This document shows, piece after piece, positions 1 through 4,901 of a stretch of 5,392 nt of DNA (positions are counted from its first letter, which is position 1; every line of letters starts with the position of its first letter). This stretch comes from Chloroflexota bacterium. GTDB taxonomy: Bacteria; Chloroflexota; Dehalococcoidia; RBG-13-53-26. A program made the position numbers and the translations under genes. The stretch is from assembly GCA_030616195.1 (NCBI GenBank), contig JAUWXW010000138.1:1-5392 (forward strand). The letters are read 5' to 3'. The notes under the pieces are model-generated. The model searched no databases. It saw only the letters and a program-made list of their open reading frames with translations, and had not been told where the DNA came from.

Positions 1-575
1 GCCTCTACCAGAGCAGCGTCGTCCGTCATCTCTTCCGTCCGCTGCCGGTAAGCCTCCATTATTATATCAGAGCGAAATATCTGGGGGGTCTGGGCTACCC
101 ACAGCTCCTCTCTGCGGGGCGTGCTTTGAATTGTCCCCTCAGTGTCGACTATTTTTATAGTCTCCTTAACTGGCAGCCCGGCAATAGCAGCGCCGGTTTT
201 GCCAGCCTCTGCCAGTCCTCGCTCAATCAGCCCGGCGGCGATACAGGGACGTGCCCCATCGTGAATCACCACCCACTGACAGCCTTCCAGCCTTCTGAGT
301 CCCTGAGCCACCGAGTCCTGGCGTCGTTCCCCACCAGGGCATATGTCCGTCACCTTGGAGAACCCCTGATCCTCTACCAGCCTTCGCCCCTGTTCCAAGC
401 CCGCTTTGGTCAGCACCAGGACTACCCGGTCAACTACAGGGCACTCCTGGAACACATCAAGCACATGAGCCAGCACCGGTTTGCCGGCTACCACGGAGAA
501 AACCTTGTCCTCTCCGCCCATCCGACGGCTGCCGCCAGCGGCAGTGATAACGGCACCTACCTTGTCTGGCCTCAT
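1..575 (-). CDS. ispD: 2-C-methyl-D-erythritol 4-phosphate cytidylyltransferase, 3' part outside window
   Basis: Transfers CMP from CTP to 2-C-methyl-D-erythritol 4-phosphate in the non-mevalonate (MEP) pathway to isoprenoid precursors; a cytosolic enzyme. Reading the minus strand from ATG at 575-573 gives 191 codons without a stop before the window edge. Visible motifs are the N-terminal nucleotide-binding loop AAGGSRRMG (residues 12-20) with K24, GGERRQDSV (81-89), HDGARP (105-110), the VKETIK block (136-141), AQTPQ (161-165) and TDDAALVE (184-191). All are IspD hallmarks in the right order. The family is usually about 220-240 residues, so some 30-50 C-terminal residues lie beyond position 1. 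The start is supported by AGGAGG at 586-581, five bases before the ATG. It is transcribed away from the tRNA genes. I see no convincing promoter; TACACT on the minus strand around 638-633 is only a weak -10 candidate. Confidence 0.95.
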   Translation of the reverse strand, partial: MRPDKVGAVITAAGGSRRMGGEDKVFSVVAGKPVLAHVLDVFQECPVVDRVVLVLTKAGLEQGRRLVEDQGFSKVTDICPGGERRQDSVAQGLRRLEGCQWVVIHDGARPCIAAGLIERGLAEAGKTGAAIAGLPVKETIKIVDTEGTIQSTPRREELWVAQTPQIFRSDIIMEAYRQRTEEMTDDAALVE

Positions 576-694
576 ACTTCCCTCCTGGTGGGTCGCTCCG
601 ATGTATCTCCGGGCGACACCGGGTAACACAAGTGTACCACGACACCTCTGTCGCGGTCACGGGGTTCGACTGAGACAAGGAATCTGCCCCTGTC

Positions 695-726
695 ATTGCG
701 AGGTCGCCTGAGGCGACCGTGGCAAT
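695..726. repeat. REP-like palindromic element
   Basis: GGTCGCCT (702-709) and AGGCGACC (711-718) form a perfect inverted repeat around one base. Outside it ATTGC (695-699) pairs with GCAAT (722-726). The outline CATTGCGAGG...GCAATC resembles a class of short intergenic repeats that I recall as scattered in many bacterial genomes, including Chloroflexota; that resemblance is from memory. It lies between divergent genes, so a terminator role is unlikely. Copy number in the genome cannot be judged from one window. Confidence 0.6.
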
Positions 727-750
727 CCCAGAGTGGGTCTCCAGAGGCGA

Positions 751-799
751 CTCGCCATGGCGAGGTAGGCGCTACCCCCTTCACACCCCTTGGGGTAGC
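751..799. repeat. Two further inverted repeats
   Basis: CTCGCCATGGCGAG (751-764) is a perfect 14-base palindrome. Immediately downstream GCTACCCC (771-778) and GGGGTAGC (792-799) form an 8-base perfect stem with a 13-base loop. A third possible pairing, TTCACACC (780-787) with GGTGTGAA (821-828), would compete with the second. With the element at 695-726 this makes a run of hairpin-forming DNA in the gap between ispD and the tRNAs. None is followed by a T-run, so they are not Rho-independent terminators. Confidence 0.55.
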
Positions 800-876
800 C
801 AAGAGGAAACAGGAAGCGACGGTGTGAAAGAGCAACAAGGGCGGAATTATCGGTATTCGGGGGCGGAGCGAGCTTC

Positions 877-906
877 TTGATGTTGTACACGCTCCAATGC
901 TAGAAT
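877..906 (+). promoter_or_regulatory. Promoter of the tRNA-His/tRNA-Arg genes
   Basis: TTGATG (877-882, four of six to the sigma-70 -35) and TAGAAT (901-906, five of six to the -10) are 18 bases apart, and TG sits one base before the -10 as an extended -10. Transcription would begin near 912-914, only a few bases before the mature tRNA-His 5' end, leaving almost nothing for RNase P to remove. The match to consensus and the position make this the clearest promoter in the window, though it is inferred from sequence only. Confidence 0.7.
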
Positions 907-916
907 GAACTGTTGT

Positions 917-994
917 GGTGGGCGTGGCCAAGTGGTTTAAGGCGCCAGGTTGTGGCCCTGGAGATCGAGGGTTCGAATCCCTCCGCTCACCCCA
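917..994 (+). tRNA. tRNA-His (anticodon GTG)
   Basis: A full cloverleaf can be folded. The acceptor strand GTGGGCG (918-924) pairs with CGCTCAC (984-990). The D arm is GCC/GGC. The anticodon stem CCAGG (945-949)/CCTGG (957-961) closes the loop TTGTGGC with anticodon GTG at 952-954. The T arm is GAGGG-TTCGAAT-CCCTC. Position 73 is C (991), and CCA is encoded (992-994). The extra G-1 (917) that histidyl-tRNA synthetase requires is present in the DNA and can pair with C73, a feature specific to tRNA-His in most bacteria. It is separated from tRNA-Arg by nine bases and is probably co-transcribed with it. Confidence 0.96.
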
Positions 995-1003
995 ATGGTC
1001 TCA

Positions 1004-1080
1004 GCGCCTATAGCTCAGCGGAACAGAGCATCGGTCTTCGGAACCGAGGGTCGCAGGTTCGAATCCTGCTAGGCGCGCCA
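1004..1080 (+). tRNA. tRNA-Arg (anticodon TCG)
   Basis: Acceptor GCGCCTA (1004-1010) pairs with TAGGCGC (1070-1076), followed by discriminator G1077 and an encoded CCA (1078-1080). The D stem is GCTC/GAGC. The anticodon stem TCGGT (1031-1035)/ACCGA (1043-1047) encloses the seven-base loop CTTCGGA, which puts the anticodon TCG at 1038-1040, reading CGA arginine codons. The T arm is GCAGG-TTCGAAT-CCTGC. A shift by one base would give a glutamate TTC anticodon but breaks the five-pair stem. No separate promoter fits in the nine-base gap, so it should share the promoter before tRNA-His. No clear terminator follows. Confidence 0.95.
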
Positions 1081-1320
1081 CTTTTCCCTCGTAGCTAAAT
1101 CGCCCGCCACGCTTCTGGAGCAAAAAGTGTTCCAAATTGTTCCCCTGGCTTTGCGAATTCGGCTCCCCCCACACACACCTGACATTGTTCCCCGGATGGA
1201 AAGAGCTCGAGCGGCTCTCGACAAAACAAGTTAGCTATGGTGACTTCCTTCGCTTTCCACACCGGGAGTTCCTTTCACCTCGCAGCCCCTGCCAAGCCAT
1301 TCTATAGGACGTACGACAGA

Positions 1321-1364
1321 TTTTCAACAGCTACGCCGTGCACATTATGCACCGGCTATGCACA
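1321..1364 (+). promoter_or_regulatory. Cluster of DnaA-box-like sites (possible oriC part)
   Basis: Against the DnaA box TTATNCACA, TTATGCACC (1345-1353) and CTATGCACA (1356-1364) each match at eight of nine positions. CCGTGCACA (1336-1344) and TTTTCAACA (1321-1329) are poorer (six and seven of nine). All are on the same strand, and the TGCAC cores are 9 and 11 bases apart, so they would lie nearly on one face of the helix. They sit about 655 bases before dnaA, a usual place for an origin. The number of good boxes is small for oriC, so the call is tentative. Confidence 0.4.
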
Positions 1365-1614
1365 GCCAGGCTGATGCGCCTGACACCAAGGCGCTCGTTG
1401 ACGAGTCCAGGCTTGGAATGCCACTCCAACGCCCAGGTGCAGAGACAGGAATAACACCTATCCCGCACCCTTTGCTAATAAGCCACCCCGGTCAGCAGTT
1501 GCCAGGAAGGTCACCCGATGTCGTCCCCGCCTTTATAGCATTCATCCCCAGCAACAACCGACGTGGGGGGCCTTTGGTTTCAGAATCTGCACTCCTTCCC
1601 TCATAAACGTGGCC

Positions 1615-1635
1615 CGCTTGCTTCCCAGCAAGGCG
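1615..1635. repeat. Small stem-loop before the dnaA regulatory region
   Basis: CTTGCT (1617-1622) pairs with AGCAAG (1627-1632) over a four-base TCCC loop, and CG at 1615-1616 can add two pairs with CG at 1634-1635 if one G bulges. No T-run follows, so I do not call a terminator. It stands just before the AT-rich patch and the first 11-mer array. Confidence 0.3.
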
Positions 1636-1646
1636 TCTCGGATATG

Positions 1647-1690
1647 GCAATCTTTTATTTATCTTCATGTAACCTTATTGTGACTTTCGC
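1647..1690 (+). repeat. Four tandem 11-mers, array 1 (upstream of dnaA)
   Basis: Starting every 11 bases at 1647, 1658, 1669 and 1680 the first eight bases read GCAATCTT, TTTATCTT, GTAACCTT and GTGACTTT. Position 4 (A) and positions 7-8 (TT) are constant, and the rest follows roughly GTAAYCTT. One repeat per helical turn in direct orientation is the layout bound by OmpR/PhoB-type response regulators (Pho boxes are 11-base direct repeats). The array lies in DNA that is about 72% A+T at 1641-1680, and the first unit also resembles the 13-mers of the E. coli origin unwinding region, so an unwinding role is an alternative. It ends 45 bases before the first TTGAC. Confidence 0.45.
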
Positions 1691-1719
1691 TTCTAAGGGC
1701 AGCTTACAAGGAGACGAAG

Positions 1720-1765
1720 ACATAAAGTAGGCGGCTTGACGCGGCAAGAAATATTCTGGTAAACT
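1720..1765 (+). promoter_or_regulatory. Candidate dnaA promoter P1
   Basis: TTGACG (1736-1741) and TAAACT (1760-1765, four of six) are 18 bases apart. The -35 is embedded in a block (1720-1750: ACATAAAGT, five variable bases, GCTTGAC, then CAAGAA) that recurs at 1839-1869 with 23 of 31 positions identical. A transcript from here would start inside the second 11-mer array, about 245 bases before the dnaA ATG. The conserved ACATAAAGT upstream of the -35 may be a regulator site or an UP-like element. Confidence 0.45.
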
Positions 1766-1809
1766 GTAATGTCTGCTTAATCCTGGTGTAATCTCGTAGT
1801 AATGTCGCC
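1766..1809 (+). repeat. Four tandem 11-mers, array 2 (upstream of dnaA)
   Basis: At 1766, 1777, 1788 and 1799 the first eight bases read GTAATGTC, TTAATCCT, GTAATCTC and GTAATGTC, again with an exact 11-base step. The core TAAT is in every unit, and the consensus is close to that of the array at 1647-1690. The array starts directly after the P1 -10 and ends 45 bases before the P2 TTGAC, the same distance as in the first module. A protein bound here could block P1 while acting on P2. The units are less AT-rich than array 1, which argues against a pure unwinding element. Confidence 0.45.
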
Positions 1810-1838
1810 CGCGATGGTTCGTACGCGAAGCTAAGAGA

Positions 1839-1885
1839 ACATAAAGTTAAACGCTTGACCTGCCAAGAACGCGATGGCCTAGAAT
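1839..1885 (+). promoter_or_regulatory. Candidate dnaA promoter P2
   Basis: TTGACC (1855-1860, five of six to consensus) and TAGAAT (1880-1885, five of six) are 19 bases apart, slightly longer than ideal. The block 1839-1869 repeats that of P1 exactly 119 bases downstream. Expected transcription start is near 1892, giving a leader of about 125 nt before dnaA. Of the two, P2 has the better -10 and is the likelier main promoter. Confidence 0.5.
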
Positions 1886-1891
1886 TACTGG

Positions 1892-2018
1892 TGCAAACCC
1901 TGAGAGAAGGTAGAGGAAAACCCTCAACTGGAGCTCGGGGTAACCCCTTACCCTAATTGGGCTCGTATTTCCTGGTCACGGATTCTTTGTCTCTTTAGAA
2001 CCTAGGAACAATTCGCAT
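1892..2018 (+). promoter_or_regulatory. dnaA 5' leader with possible hairpins
   Basis: Three pairings can be drawn: GAGG (1913-1916) with CCTC (1922-1925); GGGG (1937-1940) with CCCC (1944-1947) or, as an exclusive alternative, GGGTAA (1938-1943) with TTACCC (1948-1953); and an outer GAGC (1931-1934) with GCTC (1961-1964). No riboswitch class is recognisable and no terminator T-run is present. The ribosome site before dnaA is a weak AGGA at 2004-2007. Confidence 0.3.
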
Positions 2019-3449
2019 ATGCTGTCACGCAACGCTATGAAGTCAGCCAGCGAGATCTGGGAGACCGCCAAGGGTTCTCTGCAGGTCCAAGTCAACAAAG
2101 CCAATTACCAAACCTGGCTTAAGGATACAATAGGAATCAGTTACCAAGGAGACCAGTTTGTCGTAGGAACCAGCAAGGCTTTTGCCAAAGAGTGGTTAGA
2201 GAAGCGGCTTCACTCCTTGGTCAAGAAGACCCTCATCAGCATCATAGGGCACAATATTGAGGTCCAGTTCCAGGTCTGTGGCCCGCCAAGCCGAGGCCAC
2301 GATCACCACGAAATACCCCGCCAGCCTTCGAACCCTTTGCAGTCGAGACTACCACTGCCCAAGCTTAACGCCCATTACACTTTCGGCAGCTTCGTAGTTG
2401 GCGACTCTAATCGCCTTGCCTATGCCGCTGCCCTCGGAGTAGCTGAAGAGCCCGGTCATCAATATAATCCTCTGTTCATCTACGGTGAACCGGGCTTGGG
2501 GAAGACTCACCTCGTGCATGCGATAGGAAACGAGGCTTGCGAAAACGGCCTTGACGTCGCTTACGCCAGCGGGGAGCAGTTTACCAATGAGTTCGTCAAT
2601 GCTCTCAGGGAGAAGACAACTGACCAGTTTCGACGTAAATTCCGAAGCGTAGACCTCCTGATTATAGAGGACATTCAGTTCATCATCGGCAAGCAACAGA
2701 CGCAGATGAGCCTGTTTCATACCTTCGACGAGCTTCATAATGCCAACCGTCAGTTGGTGATTACCAGCAATCGCCCTCCTCGAGCGATGTCTTCCTTGGA
2801 GAACGGGCTTTGCTCGCGACTGGAATGTGGCCTTGTAGCCAAGGTTCGCCACCCTGATCCCAAAACACGCCTTTCCATCCTTCGTGCCAAGGCTGAACAG
2901 CAAAAGGTCCTGATAGACAATGCCATATTTGAATTCGTTGCCGAGCGCTGTAAGACAAACGTTAGAGAACTCGAAGGTTACCTAAATAGGCTGATTGCCT
3001 ACGCCAAACTAGCGCGGAAAAACCTTTCGTTGGACTTGGCCAAAGAAGCTCTTGAAGCTCTTGAAGATATGGACCCCCAGAGTGCAACTTCGCCTGGCCC
3101 CACTGCAATGTCGATATTGGACGTAGTGGCTGTCCACTTCAACGTTAGCGTCGAATCAATGAAGGGCAGGAAGCGGAACCCTCGCCTGGTCCTGGCGAGG
3201 CAAATTGCCATATACCTTGTTCGTGAAAAGACCAATCACCCTCTAGACGACATTGGCAAGATGCTTGGTGGCAGAGATCACTCTAGTATCCTCAGAGCCT
3301 ATCAAAGAATATCTGAGATGGTAAATACTGATCCCAAGGTGGAAGGAAACCTCAAGCAAATTCTGAGGGCACTCTGTGCAGAAGGACGCTACTACTATTT
3401 ATTATTAACTAACCCCCACTCAAATCCCAATTCCCTAGTTTTGAGATAA
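2019..3449 (+). CDS. dnaA: Chromosomal replication initiator protein DnaA (divergent)
   Basis: AAA+ ATPase that binds DnaA boxes, opens the origin and loads the replicative helicase; also a transcription factor. The 476 residues show all four domains: helicase/DnaB-contact domain I (about 8-86), a short linker (87-115), AAA+ domain III (about 116-350) and DNA-binding domain IV (about 362-453). Visible are Walker A GEPGLGKT (156-163), Walker B LLIIEDIQF (213-221), sensor 1 VITSN (247-251), sensor 2 NVRELEG (314-320) and the DNA-binding signature GGRDHSSILRA (417-427). Departures from the usual sequence are E217 where Asp is normal, and box VII LENGLCSRLECGL (260-272) for the common LEDRLRSRFEWGL; the arginine-finger Arg (R267) is kept. 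A 25-residue tail (452-476) follows the usual end. The first ATG has a weak AGGA 11 bases upstream; the ATG at 2037 is a possible alternative with no ribosome site. It could be the main initiator or a diverged paralogue. Confidence 0.95.
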   Translation: MLSRNAMKSASEIWETAKGSLQVQVNKANYQTWLKDTIGISYQGDQFVVGTSKAFAKEWLEKRLHSLVKKTLISIIGHNIEVQFQVCGPPSRGHDHHEIPRQPSNPLQSRLPLPKLNAHYTFGSFVVGDSNRLAYAAALGVAEEPGHQYNPLFIYGEPGLGKTHLVHAIGNEACENGLDVAYASGEQFTNEFVNALREKTTDQFRRKFRSVDLLIIEDIQFIIGKQQTQMSLFHTFDELHNANRQLVITSNRPPRAMSSLENGLCSRLECGLVAKVRHPDPKTRLSILRAKAEQQKVLIDNAIFEFVAERCKTNVRELEGYLNRLIAYAKLARKNLSLDLAKEALEALEDMDPQSATSPGPTAMSILDVVAVHFNVSVESMKGRKRNPRLVLARQIAIYLVREKTNHPLDDIGKMLGGRDHSSILRAYQRISEMVNTDPKVEGNLKQILRALCAEGRYYYLLLTNPHSNPNSLVLR

Positions 3450-3458
3450 TTAGATAAT

Positions 3459-3479
3459 GTGCATTCTTCTTGTGCATTT
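3459..3479 (-). promoter_or_regulatory. Two DnaA-box-like direct repeats after dnaA
   Basis: TGTGCATT occurs at 3459-3466 and again at 3471-3478, 12 bases apart. Read on the minus strand the sites are GAATGCACA and AAATGCACA, each seven of nine to TTATNCACA and sharing ATGCACA with the site at 1356-1364. They overlap the -35 area of the next gene, so bound DnaA (or another factor) could control the hydrolase-nadD operon. Two mismatches each make this a moderate guess. Confidence 0.35.
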
Positions 3480-3482
3480 CGG

Positions 3483-3493
3483 TACAATATAGT
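3483..3493 (+). promoter_or_regulatory. Candidate -10 region of the hydrolase-nadD operon
   Basis: Two overlapping -10-like hexamers, TACAAT (3483-3488) and TATAGT (3488-3493), each match TATAAT at five of six positions. No good -35 lies 16-18 bases upstream; that position is taken by the TGTGCATT repeats, which suggests an activator-dependent promoter. A start site near 3495-3500 would coincide with the GTG at 3497, compatible with a leaderless message. Confidence 0.4.
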
Positions 3494-3496
3494 ATC

Positions 3497-4108
3497 GTGA
3501 CTGCTAAGAAGCGCAGCGAAAAGCTGAGGTCTATTCCAAGGTTGATCATCGTTTGCCTCTTAGTGATAGTGCTTTTGTCTATCTTTCTGATCAGAGAGGT
3601 TGAGCCGTCTGGCGTGGAGGTCAGCGAAGATATGCTGGAGCCTGGTGACATCATCTTTGTCGACCTGTACACAGGGTGGTCTCACGGTGGTTATTGGGAT
3701 CATCTAGCTATTTACGTAGGCAGCCAGCCTACTATGTCGGGCTTTTCTGACCCGGCTGTAGTAGAGGCAACGTTTAACCGAGGCATTATACGTACTCGTT
3801 TGGCTAGGTTTCTGAGCAGGGATGAGCCAGCCACGATGTCTGTTCGTAGACTGAAGGAAATGCCTTTTCGCCAGGAGAGTGTGCAAAAGGCGATAGAATA
3901 TGCCTTGGCTCAGGTGGGCAAGCCCTTTGATTTTACCGCGCATGCAACCGCCCTTCCCCATAAGATTAACGAAGAAAGGCTGCATTGTACCGAGGTGATA
4001 TGGAGGGCCTACAAGGCAGCCGGCATCGACATTGACTGTAATGACGGCATCGCAGTGTACCCAGAAGATATATACTACAGCCCCAAGCTGAGACCAGTTG
4101 AACCATGA
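3497..4108 (+). CDS. Membrane-anchored permuted NlpC/P60 (YiiX/YebB-like, peptidase C92-type) cysteine hydrolase
   Basis: Probable cysteine amidase or peptidase of the circularly permuted papain-like fold, in which the catalytic His comes before the Cys. From GTG the protein has 203 residues: a basic N terminus, one membrane segment (about 14-33), then a domain with LEPGDIIF (47-54), DHLAIYVG (68-75, candidate catalytic H69), VVEAT (88-92), GKPFDF (141-146) and HCTEVIWRAY (163-172, candidate nucleophile C164), ending with VYPEDIYYS (187-195). The basic side before the helix predicts an outward-facing domain, so cell-wall or lipid-linked substrates are possible; the actual substrate is unknown. 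Its stop overlaps the nadD start (ATGA). No ribosome site precedes either the GTG or an in-frame TTG at 3470 that would add nine residues; I prefer GTG because the TTG version would read through the -10 region. Confidence 0.8.
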   Translation: MTAKKRSEKLRSIPRLIIVCLLVIVLLSIFLIREVEPSGVEVSEDMLEPGDIIFVDLYTGWSHGGYWDHLAIYVGSQPTMSGFSDPAVVEATFNRGIIRTRLARFLSRDEPATMSVRRLKEMPFRQESVQKAIEYALAQVGKPFDFTAHATALPHKINEERLHCTEVIWRAYKAAGIDIDCNDGIAVYPEDIYYSPKLRPVEP

Positions 4109-4728
4109 TGCGACGAGCCACAAAAATAGCTGTGTTTGGGGGCACCTTTGATCCTATCCACTTTGGGCACCTGATTGTATCAGAGGAAGTGAGAAACAAA
4201 CTCGGCTTAGAAGAGGTTCTTTTCCTCCCTGCGGGGCAGCCGGGGCTCAAAGCTAGCACGCCTATTTCTCCGGCCAAACATCGGCTGGAAATGGTGCGCC
4301 TGGCTATTGCTGATAACCCGCACTTCGAGCTGTGCACCGCCGAGGTCGATAGGCCGGGTCCTTCCTATGCTGTAGACACTATGGATGAACTGAGGCGCCG
4401 GTTAGGCAGTGAGGTAAAGCTCTTCTTTCTGCTGGGCAGTGATTGCCTTGGTGAGCTTCCGCGATGGAAGGAGCCCCGCAGGCTAATCCAACTTTGCCGA
4501 CTGGTGGTATTCACCAGACCTGGATTCTCTCTTCCGCCCATGGAGGGGCTGGAGGTGGCGATTCCTGGACTTGCGAAGAATAGCGTCTCTGTACAGGTTA
4601 CCCAGGTAGATATAAGTGCCACTGAGATCCGACGGCGGGTAGCGCAGGGAGCGTCGGTTCGTCAGTTTGTACCGCCGGCTGTAGAGAAGTACATACTTGA
4701 GCAGGGACTGTACAGGAAGCCGTCTTAA
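4105..4728 (+). CDS. nadD: Nicotinate-nucleotide adenylyltransferase
   Basis: Adenylates nicotinate mononucleotide with ATP to deamido-NAD, a late cytosolic step of NAD synthesis. The 207 residues fit the family (about 190-220). The nucleotidyltransferase signature GGTFDPIHFGH (12-22) contains the HxGH-type motif. ISPAKHRLEMVRLA (54-67), PSYAVDTM (86-93), GSDCLGELPRW (111-121) and ISATEIRRR (170-178) are all typical NadD blocks. The segment PGLK (46-49) stands where many NadD proteins have PHK, so the usual His is Leu. The ATG overlaps the stop of the hydrolase gene as ATGA and there is no strong ribosome site, so translation is probably coupled to the upstream gene. A second ATG directly follows at 4108 and is an equally possible start. 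Neighbours give no direct metabolic link to NAD. Confidence 0.95.
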   Translation: MMRRATKIAVFGGTFDPIHFGHLIVSEEVRNKLGLEEVLFLPAGQPGLKASTPISPAKHRLEMVRLAIADNPHFELCTAEVDRPGPSYAVDTMDELRRRLGSEVKLFFLLGSDCLGELPRWKEPRRLIQLCRLVVFTRPGFSLPPMEGLEVAIPGLAKNSVSVQVTQVDISATEIRRRVAQGASVRQFVPPAVEKYILEQGLYRKPS

Positions 4729-4733
4729 AGAGC

Positions 4734-4901
4734 ATGACAACGCTCCCCATTCTAGATAATGAGACCTTGAACCAGTTCATCAAGAAAGATAACATGCGGC
4801 GGCCCTTTATGCTGTCTCTAGCCGGCCGAGTACCATCCGATCGAGGTGCAGTTGTCCCCTTGGCAACGGTGGGTGGCCTGGGGCGGGGAGGCATCGAATG
4901 A
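4734..4901 (+). CDS. Hypothetical small protein, 55 aa
   Basis: I do not recognise this protein. The frame begins with ATG six bases after the nadD stop and ends with a TGA that overlaps the ATG of the exporter gene (ATGA at 4898-4901). It has a polar, lightly charged first half and a Gly/Arg/Val-rich second half (from residue 22), no membrane segment, no Cys and no repeat. Support for being real is positional: it exactly fills the gap between two operon genes and provides coupled translation. Against it are a weak ribosome site (AAAGAG close to the ATG) and its shortness. It may be a small conserved operon protein, a leader that couples translation, or the N-terminal remnant of a lost gene. 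Confidence 0.45.
   Translation: MTTLPILDNETLNQFIKKDNMRRPFMLSLAGRVPSDRGAVVPLATVGGLGRGGIE

Larger units (their letters stand above)
1081..1640. other. Intergenic stretch without a supported gene
   Basis: No reading frame here has a ribosome binding site or a recognisable protein family. An 82-codon open frame at 1358-1606 is rich in Pro and low in structure-like sequence, and I treat it as chance. The plus strand is clearly C-rich (hand count for 1081-1620 about 180 C to 119 G), unlike the DNA after about 1680. Small hairpins include AGAGC/GCTCT (1203-1207/1215-1219) and CTCG/CGAG around 1394-1405, neither with a T-run. A group of DnaA-box-like sites lies at 1321-1364. The size and position before dnaA suit an origin region or decayed DNA. 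Confidence 0.6.

Noticed and set aside
126..626. 166-codon plus-strand ORF
   Set aside because: Antisense to ispD, whose motifs are unmistakable on the other strand.
572..931. Minus-strand ORFs between ispD and the tRNAs
   Set aside because: They run through the palindromes and the tRNA-His 5' end and have no protein-like features.
1031..1047. Reading the second tRNA as tRNA-Glu (TTC)
   Set aside because: It requires shifting the anticodon loop by one base, which breaks the perfect five-pair stem; TCG (Arg) fits.
1203..1219. AGAGC/GCTCT hairpin as terminator of the tRNA operon
   Set aside because: Short stem, more than 120 bases after the tRNA, and followed by mixed sequence without a T-run.
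1358..1606. 82-codon plus-strand ORF in the gap before dnaA
   Set aside because: No ribosome site, no recognisable family, Pro-rich composition, and it starts inside the DnaA-box-like cluster; likely chance.
1647..1809. CRISPR-like array
   Set aside because: The 11-base repeats are contiguous, short and degenerate, without spacers.
2349..2903. 184-codon minus-strand ORF inside dnaA
   Set aside because: Shadow of the dnaA coding sequence with no independent support.
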